Of a DNA stretch of 64,000 bases, positions 8,144 through 16,890 are shown in pieces (the first letter of the stretch is position 1; each line of letters starts with the position of its first letter). A program made the position numbers and the translations under genes. The DNA comes from UBA2336 sp964404445 (GTDB lineage Bacteria > Bacteroidota > Bacteroidia > Cytophagales > Cyclobacteriaceae): assembly GCA_964404445.1 (NCBI GenBank), contig CAYOJW010000006.1, forward strand, positions 124,001 through 188,000. Reading direction: 5' to 3'. The notes beneath the pieces are model-generated. The model saw only the letters and a program-made list of their open reading frames with translations. It had not been told where the DNA came from and did not search any database.

Positions 8144-8605
8144 ATGTGGTTGCTGATTGCCGCGCTTATTTTAGCCGGGTTGTTGTTGATTATTGTAGAG
8201 ATCATTTTTATTCCCGGAACTACGGTTGTCGGATTAATAGGACTGGCCTTTGCCGTTACCGGGATTGTGTTTGCCTATCGCCAGTATGGTAACGAAACAG
8301 GCTTTTATGTATTGTTAGGAACAGGCGTGGCTACGGGCGTGGCGTTCTTTTTAAGTTTTAGAAAGGGTACGTGGGATAAGGTATCAAACAAGTCTGTTAT
8401 TGACAGTAAAGTAAATGAAGGTATTGCAGCACATTTAACTGAAGGCGAGGAAGGTGTAACGGTTTCAGCACTTCGACCCATTGGGAACGCAGAGTTTCAC
8501 GGGCAGATTTTTGAAGTCAAAAGTACCGGAGAATATATCCCAAGTGCAGTGAAAATTAAGATTTTAAAAATTCAGTTAAATACGATTTTAGTAGAAGCTA
8601 TTTGA
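8144..8605 (+). CDS. NfeD-like membrane protein
   Basis: This short NfeD protein (153 residues) has two or three membrane helices in residues 2-70, including IIVEIIFIPGTTVVGLIGL, followed by an OB-fold-like soluble domain (residues 85-153) with EEGVTVSALRPIG and the typical VKSTGEYI. Short NfeD proteins partner flotillins in membrane microdomains, and floA follows 29 nt downstream. Together they form the conserved nfeD-floA pair. Confidence 0.9.
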   Translation: MWLLIAALILAGLLLIIVEIIFIPGTTVVGLIGLAFAVTGIVFAYRQYGNETGFYVLLGTGVATGVAFFLSFRKGTWDKVSNKSVIDSKVNEGIAAHLTEGEEGVTVSALRPIGNAEFHGQIFEVKSTGEYIPSAVKIKILKIQLNTILVEAI

Positions 8606-8634
8606 TTTAATATTGTAACTCTCAAACTCTGTAT

Positions 8635-9612
8635 ATGGATCCCAACGTATTGATTTTAGTTTTAGTGGCAGGTGGTATAATCCTGTTCTTTCTTTTTTTG
8701 TATTTCGTGCCCGTTAACCTTTGGGTTACCGCGTTGTTCTCTAATGTTCGTGTTGGGCTTCTTGAGCTGGTACTTATGCGTATTCGTAAAGTACCGCCCC
8801 GTATTATTGTAGAGTCATTAATCACGGCCACGAAAGCGGGCTTACAATTAACATCCAATGAACTTGAAACGCACTACCTTGCAGGCGGTAATGTACCGAA
8901 TGTAATCCGTGCGTTGATTTCTGCCGACAAGGCAAATATTCAACTCCAGTTTAAACAGGCAACCGCTATTGATTTGGCCGGTCGTGATGTGTTTCAGGCC
9001 GTGCAGATTTCCGTTAACCCGAAAGTAATTACAACACCCAAAGTTGCTGCCGTGGCGGCCGATGGTATTCAGTTGATTGCCGTTGCCCGTGTAACGGTAC
9101 GCGCGAGCATTCAACAGTTGGTGGGTGGTGCCGGTGAAGATACCATTCTTGCACGGGTAGGCGAAGGTATTGTATCGTCTATCGGTTCGGCCAAGTCGCA
9201 TAAAGATGTGCTGGAAAGCCCAGATAAGATTTCAAAACTTGTACTGTCGCGCGGATTGGATGCAGGTACGGCATTTGAAATTCTTTCGATTGATATTGCC
9301 GATGTGGATGTTGGCGCAAACATTGGTGCGAAACTTCAAATTGATCAGGCAACAGCCGACTTAAAAGTGGCCGAAGCAAAAGCGGAAGAGCGAAGAGCAA
9401 TGGCGGTAGCGTTAGAACAGGAAATGATCGCGAAAGCGCAGGAAGCACGCGCAAACGTAATCCAGGCCGAAGCCGAAATCCCCAAAGCCATGGCCGAAGC
9501 GTTCCAAAAAGGGAACCTCGGTGTTATGGATTATTACAAAATGCAAAACGTACAGGCCGATACCGAAATGAGAAATTCTATTTCGGGCAAAGGCTCAACC
9601 AAAAAAGACTAA
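8635..9612 (+). CDS. floA: Flotillin-like protein FloA
   Basis: FloA is a membrane scaffold of ordered lipid microdomains. The 325-residue protein has one N-terminal hydrophobic hairpin (residues 5-40, VAGGIILFFLFLYFVPVNLW), then a SPFH/PHB domain with NPKVITTPKVAAVAADGIQ, and a C-terminal Ala/Glu-rich coiled coil (ADLKVAEAKAEERRAMAVA). It is colinear with the usual FloA (~330 residues). The operon partner is nfeD. A long inverted repeat directly follows its stop. Confidence 0.95.
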   Translation: MDPNVLILVLVAGGIILFFLFLYFVPVNLWVTALFSNVRVGLLELVLMRIRKVPPRIIVESLITATKAGLQLTSNELETHYLAGGNVPNVIRALISADKANIQLQFKQATAIDLAGRDVFQAVQISVNPKVITTPKVAAVAADGIQLIAVARVTVRASIQQLVGGAGEDTILARVGEGIVSSIGSAKSHKDVLESPDKISKLVLSRGLDAGTAFEILSIDIADVDVGANIGAKLQIDQATADLKVAEAKAEERRAMAVALEQEMIAKAQEARANVIQAEAEIPKAMAEAFQKGNLGVMDYYKMQNVQADTEMRNSISGKGSTKKD

Positions 9613-9615
9613 CGT

Positions 9616-9683
9616 TTAGGACTTAGGTGTTAGGGCTTGGGTTACATACCCCTAACACCTAAGTCCTAATACCTAAGTCCTAA
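9616..9683. repeat. 20-bp perfect inverted repeat between floA and exonuclease gene
   Basis: TTAGGACTTAGGTGTTAGGG (9616-9635) is the exact reverse complement of 9650-9669, and a further ACCTAAGTCCTAA copy follows (9671-9683). The structure sits between convergent genes and may work as a bidirectional terminator. The right arm contains the stop codon of the exonuclease gene (9666-9668) and encodes its last residues. Confidence 0.85.
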
Positions 9684-10268
9684 ATTTCCTGATTTAAGTT
9701 TATTATAGATTTCCAAACACACCCATGCATCGGTAGCCGCATAAACAACCTGTTTTTCGGTTAGGTGTTCGGCCTCCCAGTTTGAAGTTTGTGCGCCTTT
9801 TGAAATGCGGAACCCCAGCAACAGGGCAGTAAGTTTTTTCACGCTCTCAACTTCCAGCCCGGTTTCACGCGCCATGGTTGAAAGTTCGGCAAAGGTGGCC
9901 GGGTTAAATTTTCCGAGGCGGTACAGCATCTTAATATCATCGCGCAAACCTACACCGGTTTTTACAATACGTTTGTCTTCAAAAAACCGGGTGATTTCGG
10001 TAGTAAGCCCTGTCCGGTTTAACCGGATTAAAAAAACTTTTCCGGGAATGGCTAATTGCAACAGGGCTACTTTATAAACCTGACCCTTTACAAAAGCTGG
10101 TCGTGTTTCGGTATCGAACCCGATAACGGTATGCTGATGGATTTCGTCAAATGCCCGGGGAAGGAGCGAGGCATCGGTGATCAGCTCAACCTGCCCTGTA
10201 AATGCTTTTAACGGAAGGGCGTTAATCTGATCGTGCGAAATAGTTCTGCCTGACTCCAAACTGTTCAA
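9666..10268 (-). CDS. RNase D-like 3'-5' exonuclease (DEDDy type)
   Basis: This is a DEDD-superfamily exonuclease, similar to the small RNase D-like proteins of Bacteroidota. Exo I is GFDTETRPAF (Asp, Glu), exo II is in KTGVGLRDDIKMLYRLG, and exo III is YAATDAWVCLEIY with the DEDDy Tyr. The substrate is unknown. I place the start at a TTG (10268), ten residues before TISHDQINALPL, because the family begins there and a TATATTTG promoter lies 18 nt upstream. An in-frame ATG at 10448 would add 60 residues without family support. The last residues NLGLRY and the stop come from the adjacent repeat. Confidence 0.85.
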   Translation of the reverse strand: MNSLESGRTISHDQINALPLKAFTGQVELITDASLLPRAFDEIHQHTVIGFDTETRPAFVKGQVYKVALLQLAIPGKVFLIRLNRTGLTTEITRFFEDKRIVKTGVGLRDDIKMLYRLGKFNPATFAELSTMARETGLEVESVKKLTALLLGFRISKGAQTSNWEAEHLTEKQVVYAATDAWVCLEIYNKLKSGNLGLRY

Positions 10269-10286
10269 CGGTATGCGTATATCACG

Positions 10287-10294
10287 CAAATATA
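10287..10294 (-). promoter_or_regulatory. -7 element for the exonuclease gene
   Basis: On the minus strand TATATTTG matches TAnnTTTG, 18 nt before the TTG start at 10268. It supports the shorter start and would put the transcription start just upstream of it. Confidence 0.45.
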
Positions 10295-10477
10295 AACGAC
10301 TTCTTTCATGCAAAAAGCTGTTCGGGTAATTTTCAATTCGTACAGTAATGCAAAGAATAATCCTGCAAATCCTGACAGGCGATACAACCCCGGCTTCATT
10401 TTTTAAACCGATAATCCCATAATCTGTAAAACCTGAACCAATTTTCATTACTTTTCAGTTCCTAAAAACCAAACCGA

Positions 10478-12163
10478 ATGGCCGGCTCTATTTTCAGAAA
10501 GAAATCCATCGCGAACATTGTACCGGATTCGCACAACAACCAGTTAAACAAAGTGCTTACCGTGCGCGACCTTACCTCGATGGGTATTGCGGCCGTGATC
10601 GGGGCGGGTGTTTTCTCAACCATCGGGCAGGCCGCTTTTAACGGTGGCCCCGGGGTATCGCTGTTGTTTGTTATCACGGCTGTAACGTGTGGTTTTTCGG
10701 CATTGTGTTATGCCGAGTTTGCCAGCCGTGTGCCGGTATCGGGCAGCGCTTATACGTATTCGTACGTGGTGTTTGGTGAAATCATTGCCTGGATTATCGG
10801 GTGGGCGTTAATTCTTGAATACGCCATTGGTAACGTGGTGGTGGCCATTTCATGGAGCGGATATTTCAATAATTTATTGGTGCACATTTTTAACATTCAT
10901 TTACCCGAGTGGATGTTGATCGACAGCACAACAGCACAAGCGGCTTTTAACGAAGCAACCGCGTTTATGGCGGCAGGGAATTTTACCGATCCGGATGCCG
11001 TAAAAAAATACCAGTTTGCCATTGATGCCTGGAACACCGCGCCCCGGTTGGGTAGTACACCTGTATTTTTTAACCTGCCGGCTTTTATTGTAGTGGGGTT
11101 AGTAACATGGCTGGCGTACATCGGTATTAAAGAGAGTAAGAACTCAGCCAATTTCATGGTGGTTTTTAAAGTAGTGGTGATCATATTCGTGATTATTGCC
11201 GGAGTCTTTTTTGTTGATGTAAACAATTGGACACCTTTCTTGCCTAACCGGTTCGAAGGTGTATTGAAAGGTGTGTCGGCTGTGTTTTATGCGTACATCG
11301 GTTTCGATGCTATAAGCACAACGGCCGAAGAATGTAAAAACCCGCAACGCGACATACCGCGTGGTATGATTTACTCTTTATTGATTTGTACCGGCCTGTA
11401 CATTTTAATTGCCTTAGTGTTAACGGGCATGGAAAACTATTCGAATTTTAGCGGAGTAAACGATCCGCTGGCGTTTGTGTTTGAAAACCGCGCTCCGTGG
11501 ATCGAAAAAATTGTATCGGTGAGTGCCGTGGTAGCCACGACCAGCGTGTTGCTGGTGTTTCAGTTAGGTCAGCCGAGGATATGGATGACCATGAGCCGCG
11601 ATGGTTTATTGCCCAAAGCGTTTGCAAAAGTTCACCCGAAATATCAAACCCCGTGGTTTGCTACATTGGTTACCGGAGTTTTGGTGGCCATACCGGCTTT
11701 GTTTGTGCAAAGCGATTTTATGACCAACCTTACCAGCATCGGAACGTTGTTTGCCTTTGTGCTGGTTTCCGGTGGTGTGCTTATGTTACCCCGGCTGGCT
11801 AAAGAGCCGGGTAAGTTCAGGTTGCCCTACATTAACGGGCGGTACATTGTACCTGTATTGTTTGCCTTGTTTATTTATTTGTTCAGGACACGAACACTCA
11901 GCGCATTTGAAAACATTGCGAACGAAAATCACCAGGAAATCTTGTTTTTGATTTTTATCATTATTGGTCTTGTGATTACTGTGTTGACGGTAATCCGCAG
12001 TTACTCGCTTATCCCCATATTGGGCGTGTTGTTTTGCTCATACTTAATGATCGAAATCCCAACCGAAAGCTGGGTTGCCTTTTTTGGATGGATGATCCTC
12101 GGCCTAACCATTTACTTTGCCTATGGGTATCGTAAAAGCAAATTAGCCAACCCGAAAGCCTGA
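10478..12163 (+). CDS. APC-family amino acid permease (cationic amino acid transporter-like)
   Basis: This 561-residue inner-membrane transporter has about 12-14 hydrophobic helices. The first helix carries the APC substrate-binding motif GIAAVIGAGVFSTIG (residues 36-50), followed by AEFASRVPVSGSAYTYSY, and IGFDAISTTAEECKNPQRDIP in the middle (helix 6-7 region, Glu-rich loop), as in CAT-type permeases. The C-terminal extra helices fit the CAT group. It would import an amino acid, possibly cationic; specificity cannot be read. It is divergent from the exonuclease gene and convergent with the dehydrogenase. Confidence 0.92.
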   Translation: MAGSIFRKKSIANIVPDSHNNQLNKVLTVRDLTSMGIAAVIGAGVFSTIGQAAFNGGPGVSLLFVITAVTCGFSALCYAEFASRVPVSGSAYTYSYVVFGEIIAWIIGWALILEYAIGNVVVAISWSGYFNNLLVHIFNIHLPEWMLIDSTTAQAAFNEATAFMAAGNFTDPDAVKKYQFAIDAWNTAPRLGSTPVFFNLPAFIVVGLVTWLAYIGIKESKNSANFMVVFKVVVIIFVIIAGVFFVDVNNWTPFLPNRFEGVLKGVSAVFYAYIGFDAISTTAEECKNPQRDIPRGMIYSLLICTGLYILIALVLTGMENYSNFSGVNDPLAFVFENRAPWIEKIVSVSAVVATTSVLLVFQLGQPRIWMTMSRDGLLPKAFAKVHPKYQTPWFATLVTGVLVAIPALFVQSDFMTNLTSIGTLFAFVLVSGGVLMLPRLAKEPGKFRLPYINGRYIVPVLFALFIYLFRTRTLSAFENIANENHQEILFLIFIIIGLVITVLTVIRSYSLIPILGVLFCSYLMIEIPTESWVAFFGWMILGLTIYFAYGYRKSKLANPKA

Positions 12164-12171
12164 GATAGTTT

Positions 12172-13308
12172 TTAGGCAGGAGTTTCTTCTACACGATAAT
12201 TTACGTTACGGGCGGCTAAGTATTGCCGGATGAAATTAAAATGAGTTTCGTCTTCGCCTAAAAACTCTGGCGGACAAATACCTTTTCGCGTAAAGTTGTT
12301 GTTGACCACTAAGTGTACGGCTGCCGTGCAGGTGTAACCGGTAGTACGCGCCATCGATAACGTGCCTGAAACTTTATCGGTGCGGTCGAGCAGGTTGTAC
12401 TGGTACGTTTTTTTGATGCCTTGTTCTTCACCGTTAATGCGGATGCGCATTACTGTAAACTCTTCTTCACCGGGCTTGAGTTTCCATTTGGGGAAGAGCA
12501 GCTTGGCCGTGAGGTCGATGGGGCGTATGCGTTGCCCTTTTACATCAACTTCATCGTACGAAAAGAAACCACTTTCACGCAGCACTTTCAGGTATTCGAT
12601 GCTTCCGGGATAGCGCAGGGTTTTTTCAATCATGTTCGGAATATTGGGCATGGTTTTGATCAGCGACCGCAAGCCATCGGAGTTCCACGACTCTAACGTG
12701 CCCACACCATCAAAGGGTACAAGCTCGGCATCCGACAAAGCTTCCTTCATAACGATTTCATTGTTTTGAACATAACGTGCAGGCCGGATATATTCTTCAA
12801 TAACATCGATAGGCGAAAACACCGCTTTGTATTCGTAGGGCCACTCACGTACAACAGGTAAGCCGCCCACGAGGCATTCGTAATCATGAACGGCCATTCG
12901 CTGGTTGTGATACCCTAAAATAATATTGCCCATACCGGGCGCCACACCACAATCAACAACAACGGTTACGTTGTGTTTCTTCGCTAAAGTATCCAGCAAA
13001 AAAGGATCTTCGGGGAAGAATGAAATATCAACCATGTTTTTGTTGCATTCAATTACTGTTTTCACCGTTTGGTATCCCATAAATCCGGGCACGGCACCCA
13101 CAATCAAATCAAAAGGTTGAAGCGCACGGGTTAGTTGTGTGTGATCGGTAAAATCTAACGGAACGGTTTTGATGTTGCGCTGTTGCAATTCAGCCAAAGC
13201 ATTGGTATTTACATCGGCAGCGGTAACATCAAACGCAGTGGCTAAATCGATGGCCATGGCTTTACCTACTAAGCCTGCGCCCAGTACAAGAATTTTTTTC
13301 GTGTTCAT
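12172..13308 (-). CDS. Saccharopine dehydrogenase-like oxidoreductase
   Basis: This 378-residue NAD(P)-dependent enzyme has the Rossmann motif LVLGAGLVGKAMA at residues 7-19 and the family's VDCGVAPGMGNIILGY near residue 118. The catalytic C-terminal domain includes TLESWNSDGLRSLI and ARTTGYTCTAAVHLV. Members interconvert saccharopine and lysine or act on related amino acid imines; the exact substrate is not visible. A second, more LYS9-like paralogue is at 33463. It converges on the permease with 8 nt between stops. Confidence 0.88.
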   Translation of the reverse strand: MNTKKILVLGAGLVGKAMAIDLATAFDVTAADVNTNALAELQQRNIKTVPLDFTDHTQLTRALQPFDLIVGAVPGFMGYQTVKTVIECNKNMVDISFFPEDPFLLDTLAKKHNVTVVVDCGVAPGMGNIILGYHNQRMAVHDYECLVGGLPVVREWPYEYKAVFSPIDVIEEYIRPARYVQNNEIVMKEALSDAELVPFDGVGTLESWNSDGLRSLIKTMPNIPNMIEKTLRYPGSIEYLKVLRESGFFSYDEVDVKGQRIRPIDLTAKLLFPKWKLKPGEEEFTVMRIRINGEEQGIKKTYQYNLLDRTDKVSGTLSMARTTGYTCTAAVHLVVNNNFTRKGICPPEFLGEDETHFNFIRQYLAARNVNYRVEETPA

Positions 13309-13420
13309 GGCCGAAAATGGTTTTGTTATCCCAAAATTTACAAAAGATTTACATTAGTGGCAGGTGATGCAGTATTAAACATTTTTTCAAGTACCTTGAT
13401 CCTGCAAAAATTATACGATC

Positions 13421-13930
13421 ATGCTCAATCCCGATAAAATTTTACAAAAAGCGCGAACGTCCGCATTCTATCTCAAATTGCTTAATTGGTCGTTGGCACG
13501 GATGATCCCTTTCAATAAACCTCATGGTTTTAAAATTGTAGAAATTGATACGTTCCGCATGAAGACCCATGTTCCGTATAAACGAAGTAATTTTAATCAC
13601 ATCCGTGGGTTACACGCCTGCGGTTTAGCTACGCTGTCGGAGTTTACTACCGGCTTTTTGCTGATCAGTAACCTCGATATGAAAAAGTACCGCCTCATTA
13701 TGCCACGCCTTGAAATGGACTATCACTATCAGGGGAAGATGGATGCCTATGCCGAGTTTTCAATCACGCAACAATGGTTAGATGATTTAATTATTAAGCC
13801 GTTGCAAACGCTCGATGCCGTTGTTGTGCCTTGCGAAGTAAACATTACCGATAAAGCGGGAAACAAATTAACAACCGGTAAAATTTATTGGCAGATTAAG
13901 GACTGGAGCAAGGTAAAAACCAAAACTTGA
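13421..13930 (+). CDS. DUF4442 hotdog-fold protein
   Basis: This 169-residue cytosolic protein of the DUF4442 family is thought to have a hotdog fold like acyl-CoA thioesterases. It contains FNKPHGFKIVEIDTFRMKT, NFNHIRGLHACGLATLSEF and the basic MPRLEMDYHYQGKMDA stretch typical of the family. The function is inferred only from the fold: possibly acyl-CoA or acyl-ACP hydrolysis. It is divergent from the saccharopine dehydrogenase-like gene and followed by the Phd/PIN module 31 nt downstream. Confidence 0.8.
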   Translation: MLNPDKILQKARTSAFYLKLLNWSLARMIPFNKPHGFKIVEIDTFRMKTHVPYKRSNFNHIRGLHACGLATLSEFTTGFLLISNLDMKKYRLIMPRLEMDYHYQGKMDAYAEFSITQQWLDDLIIKPLQTLDAVVVPCEVNITDKAGNKLTTGKIYWQIKDWSKVKTKT

Positions 13931-13961
13931 CAAGTTGTTAAGTTTGGATTAGATTTGAATT

Positions 13962-14198
13962 ATGAAAACGATTTCGGTAGGCGAGTTTAAGGCGAGAATG
14001 TCCTTTTTTATTGAAAAAATATTAAAGGGTGAGGAGTTTGTTATTTCCTATGGCCGAAAGAAGAATAAAATCTTTAAAGTGAGTCCTGTGAATGACGAGA
14101 AGCCTTTTAAAAGAAAACTTGGACCGCTAAAGGGTAAGGCAACCGTTATTTTTCATGATGATTGGGAAATGACAGATGAAGAGTTTCTGAATTCATGA
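13962..14198 (+). CDS. Phd/YefM-type antitoxin
   Basis: This 78-residue antitoxin opens with MKTISVGEFKARMSFFIEKI, matching the Phd/YefM DNA-binding fold, and has a short acidic C-terminal tail (DDWEMTDEEFLNS) that would bind the toxin. Its TGA overlaps the toxin ATG (ATGA at 14195-14198), so the two are translationally coupled. It should repress its own promoter. Base composition is more AT-rich than neighbouring housekeeping genes. Confidence 0.88.
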   Translation: MKTISVGEFKARMSFFIEKILKGEEFVISYGRKKNKIFKVSPVNDEKPFKRKLGPLKGKATVIFHDDWEMTDEEFLNS

Positions 14199-14587
14199 AG
14201 TATTTATTAGATACACACGTTTTTGTTTGGTCTGTGATCAGCCCTGAAAAACTTTCTAAAGAAAGTACCCACATACTTACAAACTCTAAAGAAGTATATG
14301 TTAGTTTAGTTTCTTTTTGGGAAATCTCAATCAAGTACAGTCTTGGTAAAATTGATCTTAAAGGAACAAGCCCCGAAGAGTTACTAAAAAGATCAGAGGA
14401 AATGAAAATCAATATTCTGCCCTTACAGGGGTACGAAGTTGCAAGTTTTTACAGACTTACTTCTATTCATAGAGATCCGTTTGACAGGATGATTGTATGG
14501 CAATCCATTAAAAATAACTTAACACTTGTGTCGAAAGACGAAAGGTTAAAAGAATACACAAAACATGGTCTTCAACTAATCTGGTAA
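14195..14587 (+). CDS. PIN-domain toxin (VapC-like ribonuclease)
   Basis: This 130-residue PIN toxin carries the acidic metal-binding residues in LLDTHVFVW (Asp6), SFWEISIKYSLGKI (Glu) and HRDPFDRMIVWQ (two Asp), ending with TLVSKDERLKEY. It matches VapC-type Mg-dependent ribonucleases that cut tRNA or rRNA. It pairs with the Phd-type antitoxin directly upstream. A second PIN toxin of the same subfamily lies at 16884-17270 with a different antitoxin type. Confidence 0.92.
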   Translation: MKYLLDTHVFVWSVISPEKLSKESTHILTNSKEVYVSLVSFWEISIKYSLGKIDLKGTSPEELLKRSEEMKINILPLQGYEVASFYRLTSIHRDPFDRMIVWQSIKNNLTLVSKDERLKEYTKHGLQLIW

Positions 14588-14592
14588 ACGTT

Positions 14593-15069
14593 ATGCGAAA
14601 AATTGATGCACTCCTTTCAGAATATGGCGAAAGTCATCAGAACCCAACCAATAAAGCTATACATTGGATTTGCGTGCCGTTGATTTTTCTCAGCATTGTT
14701 GGATTGATCGCCTCCATACCGGCAGGGGTGTTGCAAAACCTGATGCCGGGCAGTCCGTATGCCAACTGGGCTACTGTGGTATTGGTACTGGTAATTGTTT
14801 ACTATGTATCGTTGTCGATTCCGTTAAGCATTGGCATGATGTTGTTTTCTGCATTATGCCTGTTTCTGATAAACGTTATAGCAAGCATGAACTTCGCACC
14901 GTTGTGGCTGATATGTCTGATTATTTTTGTGTTGGCGTGGATCGGACAGTTTTACGGGCATAACGTTGAAGGAAAGAAACCTTCTTTCTTTAAAGACCTT
15001 CAGTTTTTGCTGGTTGGCCCCGCGTGGCTTATGCATTTTATTTATCGGAAGCTTGGAATCCCGTATTGA
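14593..15069 (+). CDS. Mpo1-like (DUF962) membrane protein
   Basis: This 158-residue protein matches the Mpo1/YGL010w family. Yeast Mpo1 is an iron-dependent dioxygenase in 2-hydroxy fatty acid alpha-oxidation. Family signatures are EYGESHQNPTNKAIHWICVP at the N-terminus and GQFYGHNVEGKKPSFFKDL near the C-terminus, with conserved His in each. Four hydrophobic helices lie between and after them. It starts 5 nt after the PIN toxin and abuts the acyltransferase gene. A role in fatty-acid or lipid turnover is inferred from the family only. Confidence 0.88.
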   Translation: MRKIDALLSEYGESHQNPTNKAIHWICVPLIFLSIVGLIASIPAGVLQNLMPGSPYANWATVVLVLVIVYYVSLSIPLSIGMMLFSALCLFLINVIASMNFAPLWLICLIIFVLAWIGQFYGHNVEGKKPSFFKDLQFLLVGPAWLMHFIYRKLGIPY

Positions 15070-16005
15070 TTGCAAACGTACTCGTTTCACGAAGGCCAAT
15101 TCAAAGGACTAACCAGACATTTCGATGTTGGTATGTTTCATCATCCGCGACACCTGAGCCTTCAGTCGCCCGAAGACTGGTGTACTTTTTTCATTAACGA
15201 TAGCGTGAACGAAATACACGGACTGGTTCATTATCATGTAACAGGCCGTGAAGCAAAAAGTCCGTACAGGAGTCCGTTTGGTTCGTTTCTGTTCTCAGAC
15301 AAAATAACAGACGATGTGTTGCGTACATTTGTGCAGTTCACTGAACAAAAGTTGAGAGGGAAAGGTGTTTTTGCTATTCAGCTTAAAAGCCAGCCCGAAG
15401 TGTATTCAACTGAACGCAACAAACTATTATATGGCGCATTGCTGAAGACGGGTTATTCGGTTGTGTCTGAAGAAACCAGCGCGGTAATTTTTGTTTCGGA
15501 AAAACCGTTTGAGGCCGGTCTTCATCTTTCTAAAAAACAACGCTTGCGAAAGAGCCATAACAACAACCTGATGTTTCGTCAGGAAAGTCAGGATAAGTTT
15601 TCTGAAATCTATCGGTTTATTGAAAAATGCAGGGATAGCAAAGGATATGAATTAAGCATGACGCAGACTGCGTTAGCGAAATTAATGGAGGTGTTTCCTG
15701 ATCAGGTTGTGCTGAGTGGTGTAAACGATCAGGATAAAATTATCGCTGCGGGCATTTCCATCCGTGTAAACGAAAACGTGCTCTACAATTTTTATTACGA
15801 TCATGCGCCTGAGTACGATCATCTAAGCCCGGTTGTGTTATTGCATGAGGGTTTGTATGGTTATTGTCAACAAAATAAAATCGGTATGCTGGATTTGGGC
15901 ACGTCAAATCCCGGAGGCAAACTGAATAAACCACTTCTCGATTTTAAGATTGAAATAGGAGCAAAACCCTCACCTAAATATACGTTTACAAAACAGCTTG
16001 CCTGA
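15070..16005 (+). CDS. GNAT/FemAB-like acyltransferase
   Basis: This 311-residue protein resembles two-GNAT-fold (FemAB/BioF2-like) acyltransferases: an N-terminal half with WCTFFINDSVNEIHGLVHY, a basic LSKKQRLRKSHNN hinge and a C-terminal half with IIAAGISIRVNENVLYNFYYDH and GMLDLGTSNPGG. The substrate is unknown. It uses a TTG start immediately after the preceding TGA, and its own TGA overlaps the GT2 ATG (TGATG), so the three genes 14593-16859 form one tightly packed unit, probably in envelope lipid or glycan modification. Confidence 0.75.
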   Translation: MQTYSFHEGQFKGLTRHFDVGMFHHPRHLSLQSPEDWCTFFINDSVNEIHGLVHYHVTGREAKSPYRSPFGSFLFSDKITDDVLRTFVQFTEQKLRGKGVFAIQLKSQPEVYSTERNKLLYGALLKTGYSVVSEETSAVIFVSEKPFEAGLHLSKKQRLRKSHNNNLMFRQESQDKFSEIYRFIEKCRDSKGYELSMTQTALAKLMEVFPDQVVLSGVNDQDKIIAAGISIRVNENVLYNFYYDHAPEYDHLSPVVLLHEGLYGYCQQNKIGMLDLGTSNPGGKLNKPLLDFKIEIGAKPSPKYTFTKQLA

Positions 16006-16859
16006 TGCCTTTGGTTACCGTGATATGTTTGTGTTACAATCATGCTAAGTTTGTTCAACAGGCTGTTGAATCGGTTTTGCGGCAAACGTATTCAGCTATA
16101 CAACTTATTGTAGTGGACGATGCCAGCACCGACAATAGCTGCGAAGTAATTCAAGCACTTGTTGCCCAACACCCGACAATAGAGTTTTTACCGTTAGAAA
16201 AAAACCTGGGAAATTGTAAGGCTTTTAACAGAGGCTTGACGTTGGCAAAAGGTGCATTTATCATTGACCTTGCAGCCGATGACATACTGTTGCCTGATCG
16301 TATTGAAACCGGTGTTCGTGAATTAACCCAAAAGGGGAGTAAATATGGTGTACACTTTTCGGATGTTGATATTATTGACGAGGCAGGTGCGCATTTATAC
16401 TTTCATTCTGAGAAATTTCCACATCATACAATTCCGCAGGGTGATGTATATCAGGCTATCATTGGTAGATATTTTATTTGTCCGCCAACAGTAATGGCTA
16501 CGCGCGAAGTAATGGACGCTTTAAACGGATATGACGAAAGCCTGTCGTACGAAGATTTTGATTTCTGGGTACGGTCGTCCCGCACATTTTTTTATACCTA
16601 TTCGCCCGAAGTGCTGGTAAAGCGAAGGGTATCGGCCAATGCCCTTTCGGGGAAACAGTTTCAGTTTTTTAACAAACACTCACGTACAACGTTACGGGTG
16701 TGCGAGAAAATAATGGAACTGAACAGCAACAAAGCTGAACAACGCACATTGGCACAACGGATCGCGTACGAAATTAAACTGAATGTGCGCCTGTTGAACT
16801 GGGCAACGGCAATGCGATTTTTCTTTTTGTGGTTGCGCAACCGCCAGCGTGTGTTTTGA
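16005..16859 (+). CDS. Family 2 glycosyltransferase
   Basis: This 284-residue GT2 enzyme has a GT-A fold. It shows VTVICLCYNHAKFVQQAVES, the nucleotide-sugar site IVVDDASTDNS (residues 35-45), NLGNCKAFNRG, and a DLAADD metal-binding motif (DXD position), with YDESLSYEDFDFWVR as the likely acceptor/catalytic region. The donor and acceptor cannot be read. It is translationally coupled to the acyltransferase gene. Its TGA is 1 nt from a duplicated rsgA 3' end (16861). Confidence 0.92.
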   Translation: MPLVTVICLCYNHAKFVQQAVESVLRQTYSAIQLIVVDDASTDNSCEVIQALVAQHPTIEFLPLEKNLGNCKAFNRGLTLAKGAFIIDLAADDILLPDRIETGVRELTQKGSKYGVHFSDVDIIDEAGAHLYFHSEKFPHHTIPQGDVYQAIIGRYFICPPTVMATREVMDALNGYDESLSYEDFDFWVRSSRTFFYTYSPEVLVKRRVSANALSGKQFQFFNKHSRTTLRVCEKIMELNSNKAEQRTLAQRIAYEIKLNVRLLNWATAMRFFFLWLRNRQRVF

Positions 16860-16860
16860 G

Positions 16861-16890
16861 TTATTTCCGGTTGTCTTCGTCTATTACCAA
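16861..16890 (-). pseudogene. Remnant of the rsgA 3' end
   Basis: On the minus strand this stretch reads SLVIDEDNRK-stop, closely matching the C-terminus of the intact rsgA (SMVMGEDNRR-stop). TCCGGTTGTCTTC is identical at 16866-16878 and 17543-17555, and about 23 of 30 aligned bases match. It is best read as the original rsgA terminus displaced by insertion of the VapBC cassette. It overlaps the last codons and stop of the PIN toxin in another frame. Confidence 0.65.

Noticed and set aside
10269..10448. N-terminal extension of the exonuclease from an upstream ATG
   Set aside because: The extra 60 residues have no family match, leave only 29 bp for divergent promoters, and a TATATTTG element lies inside them.
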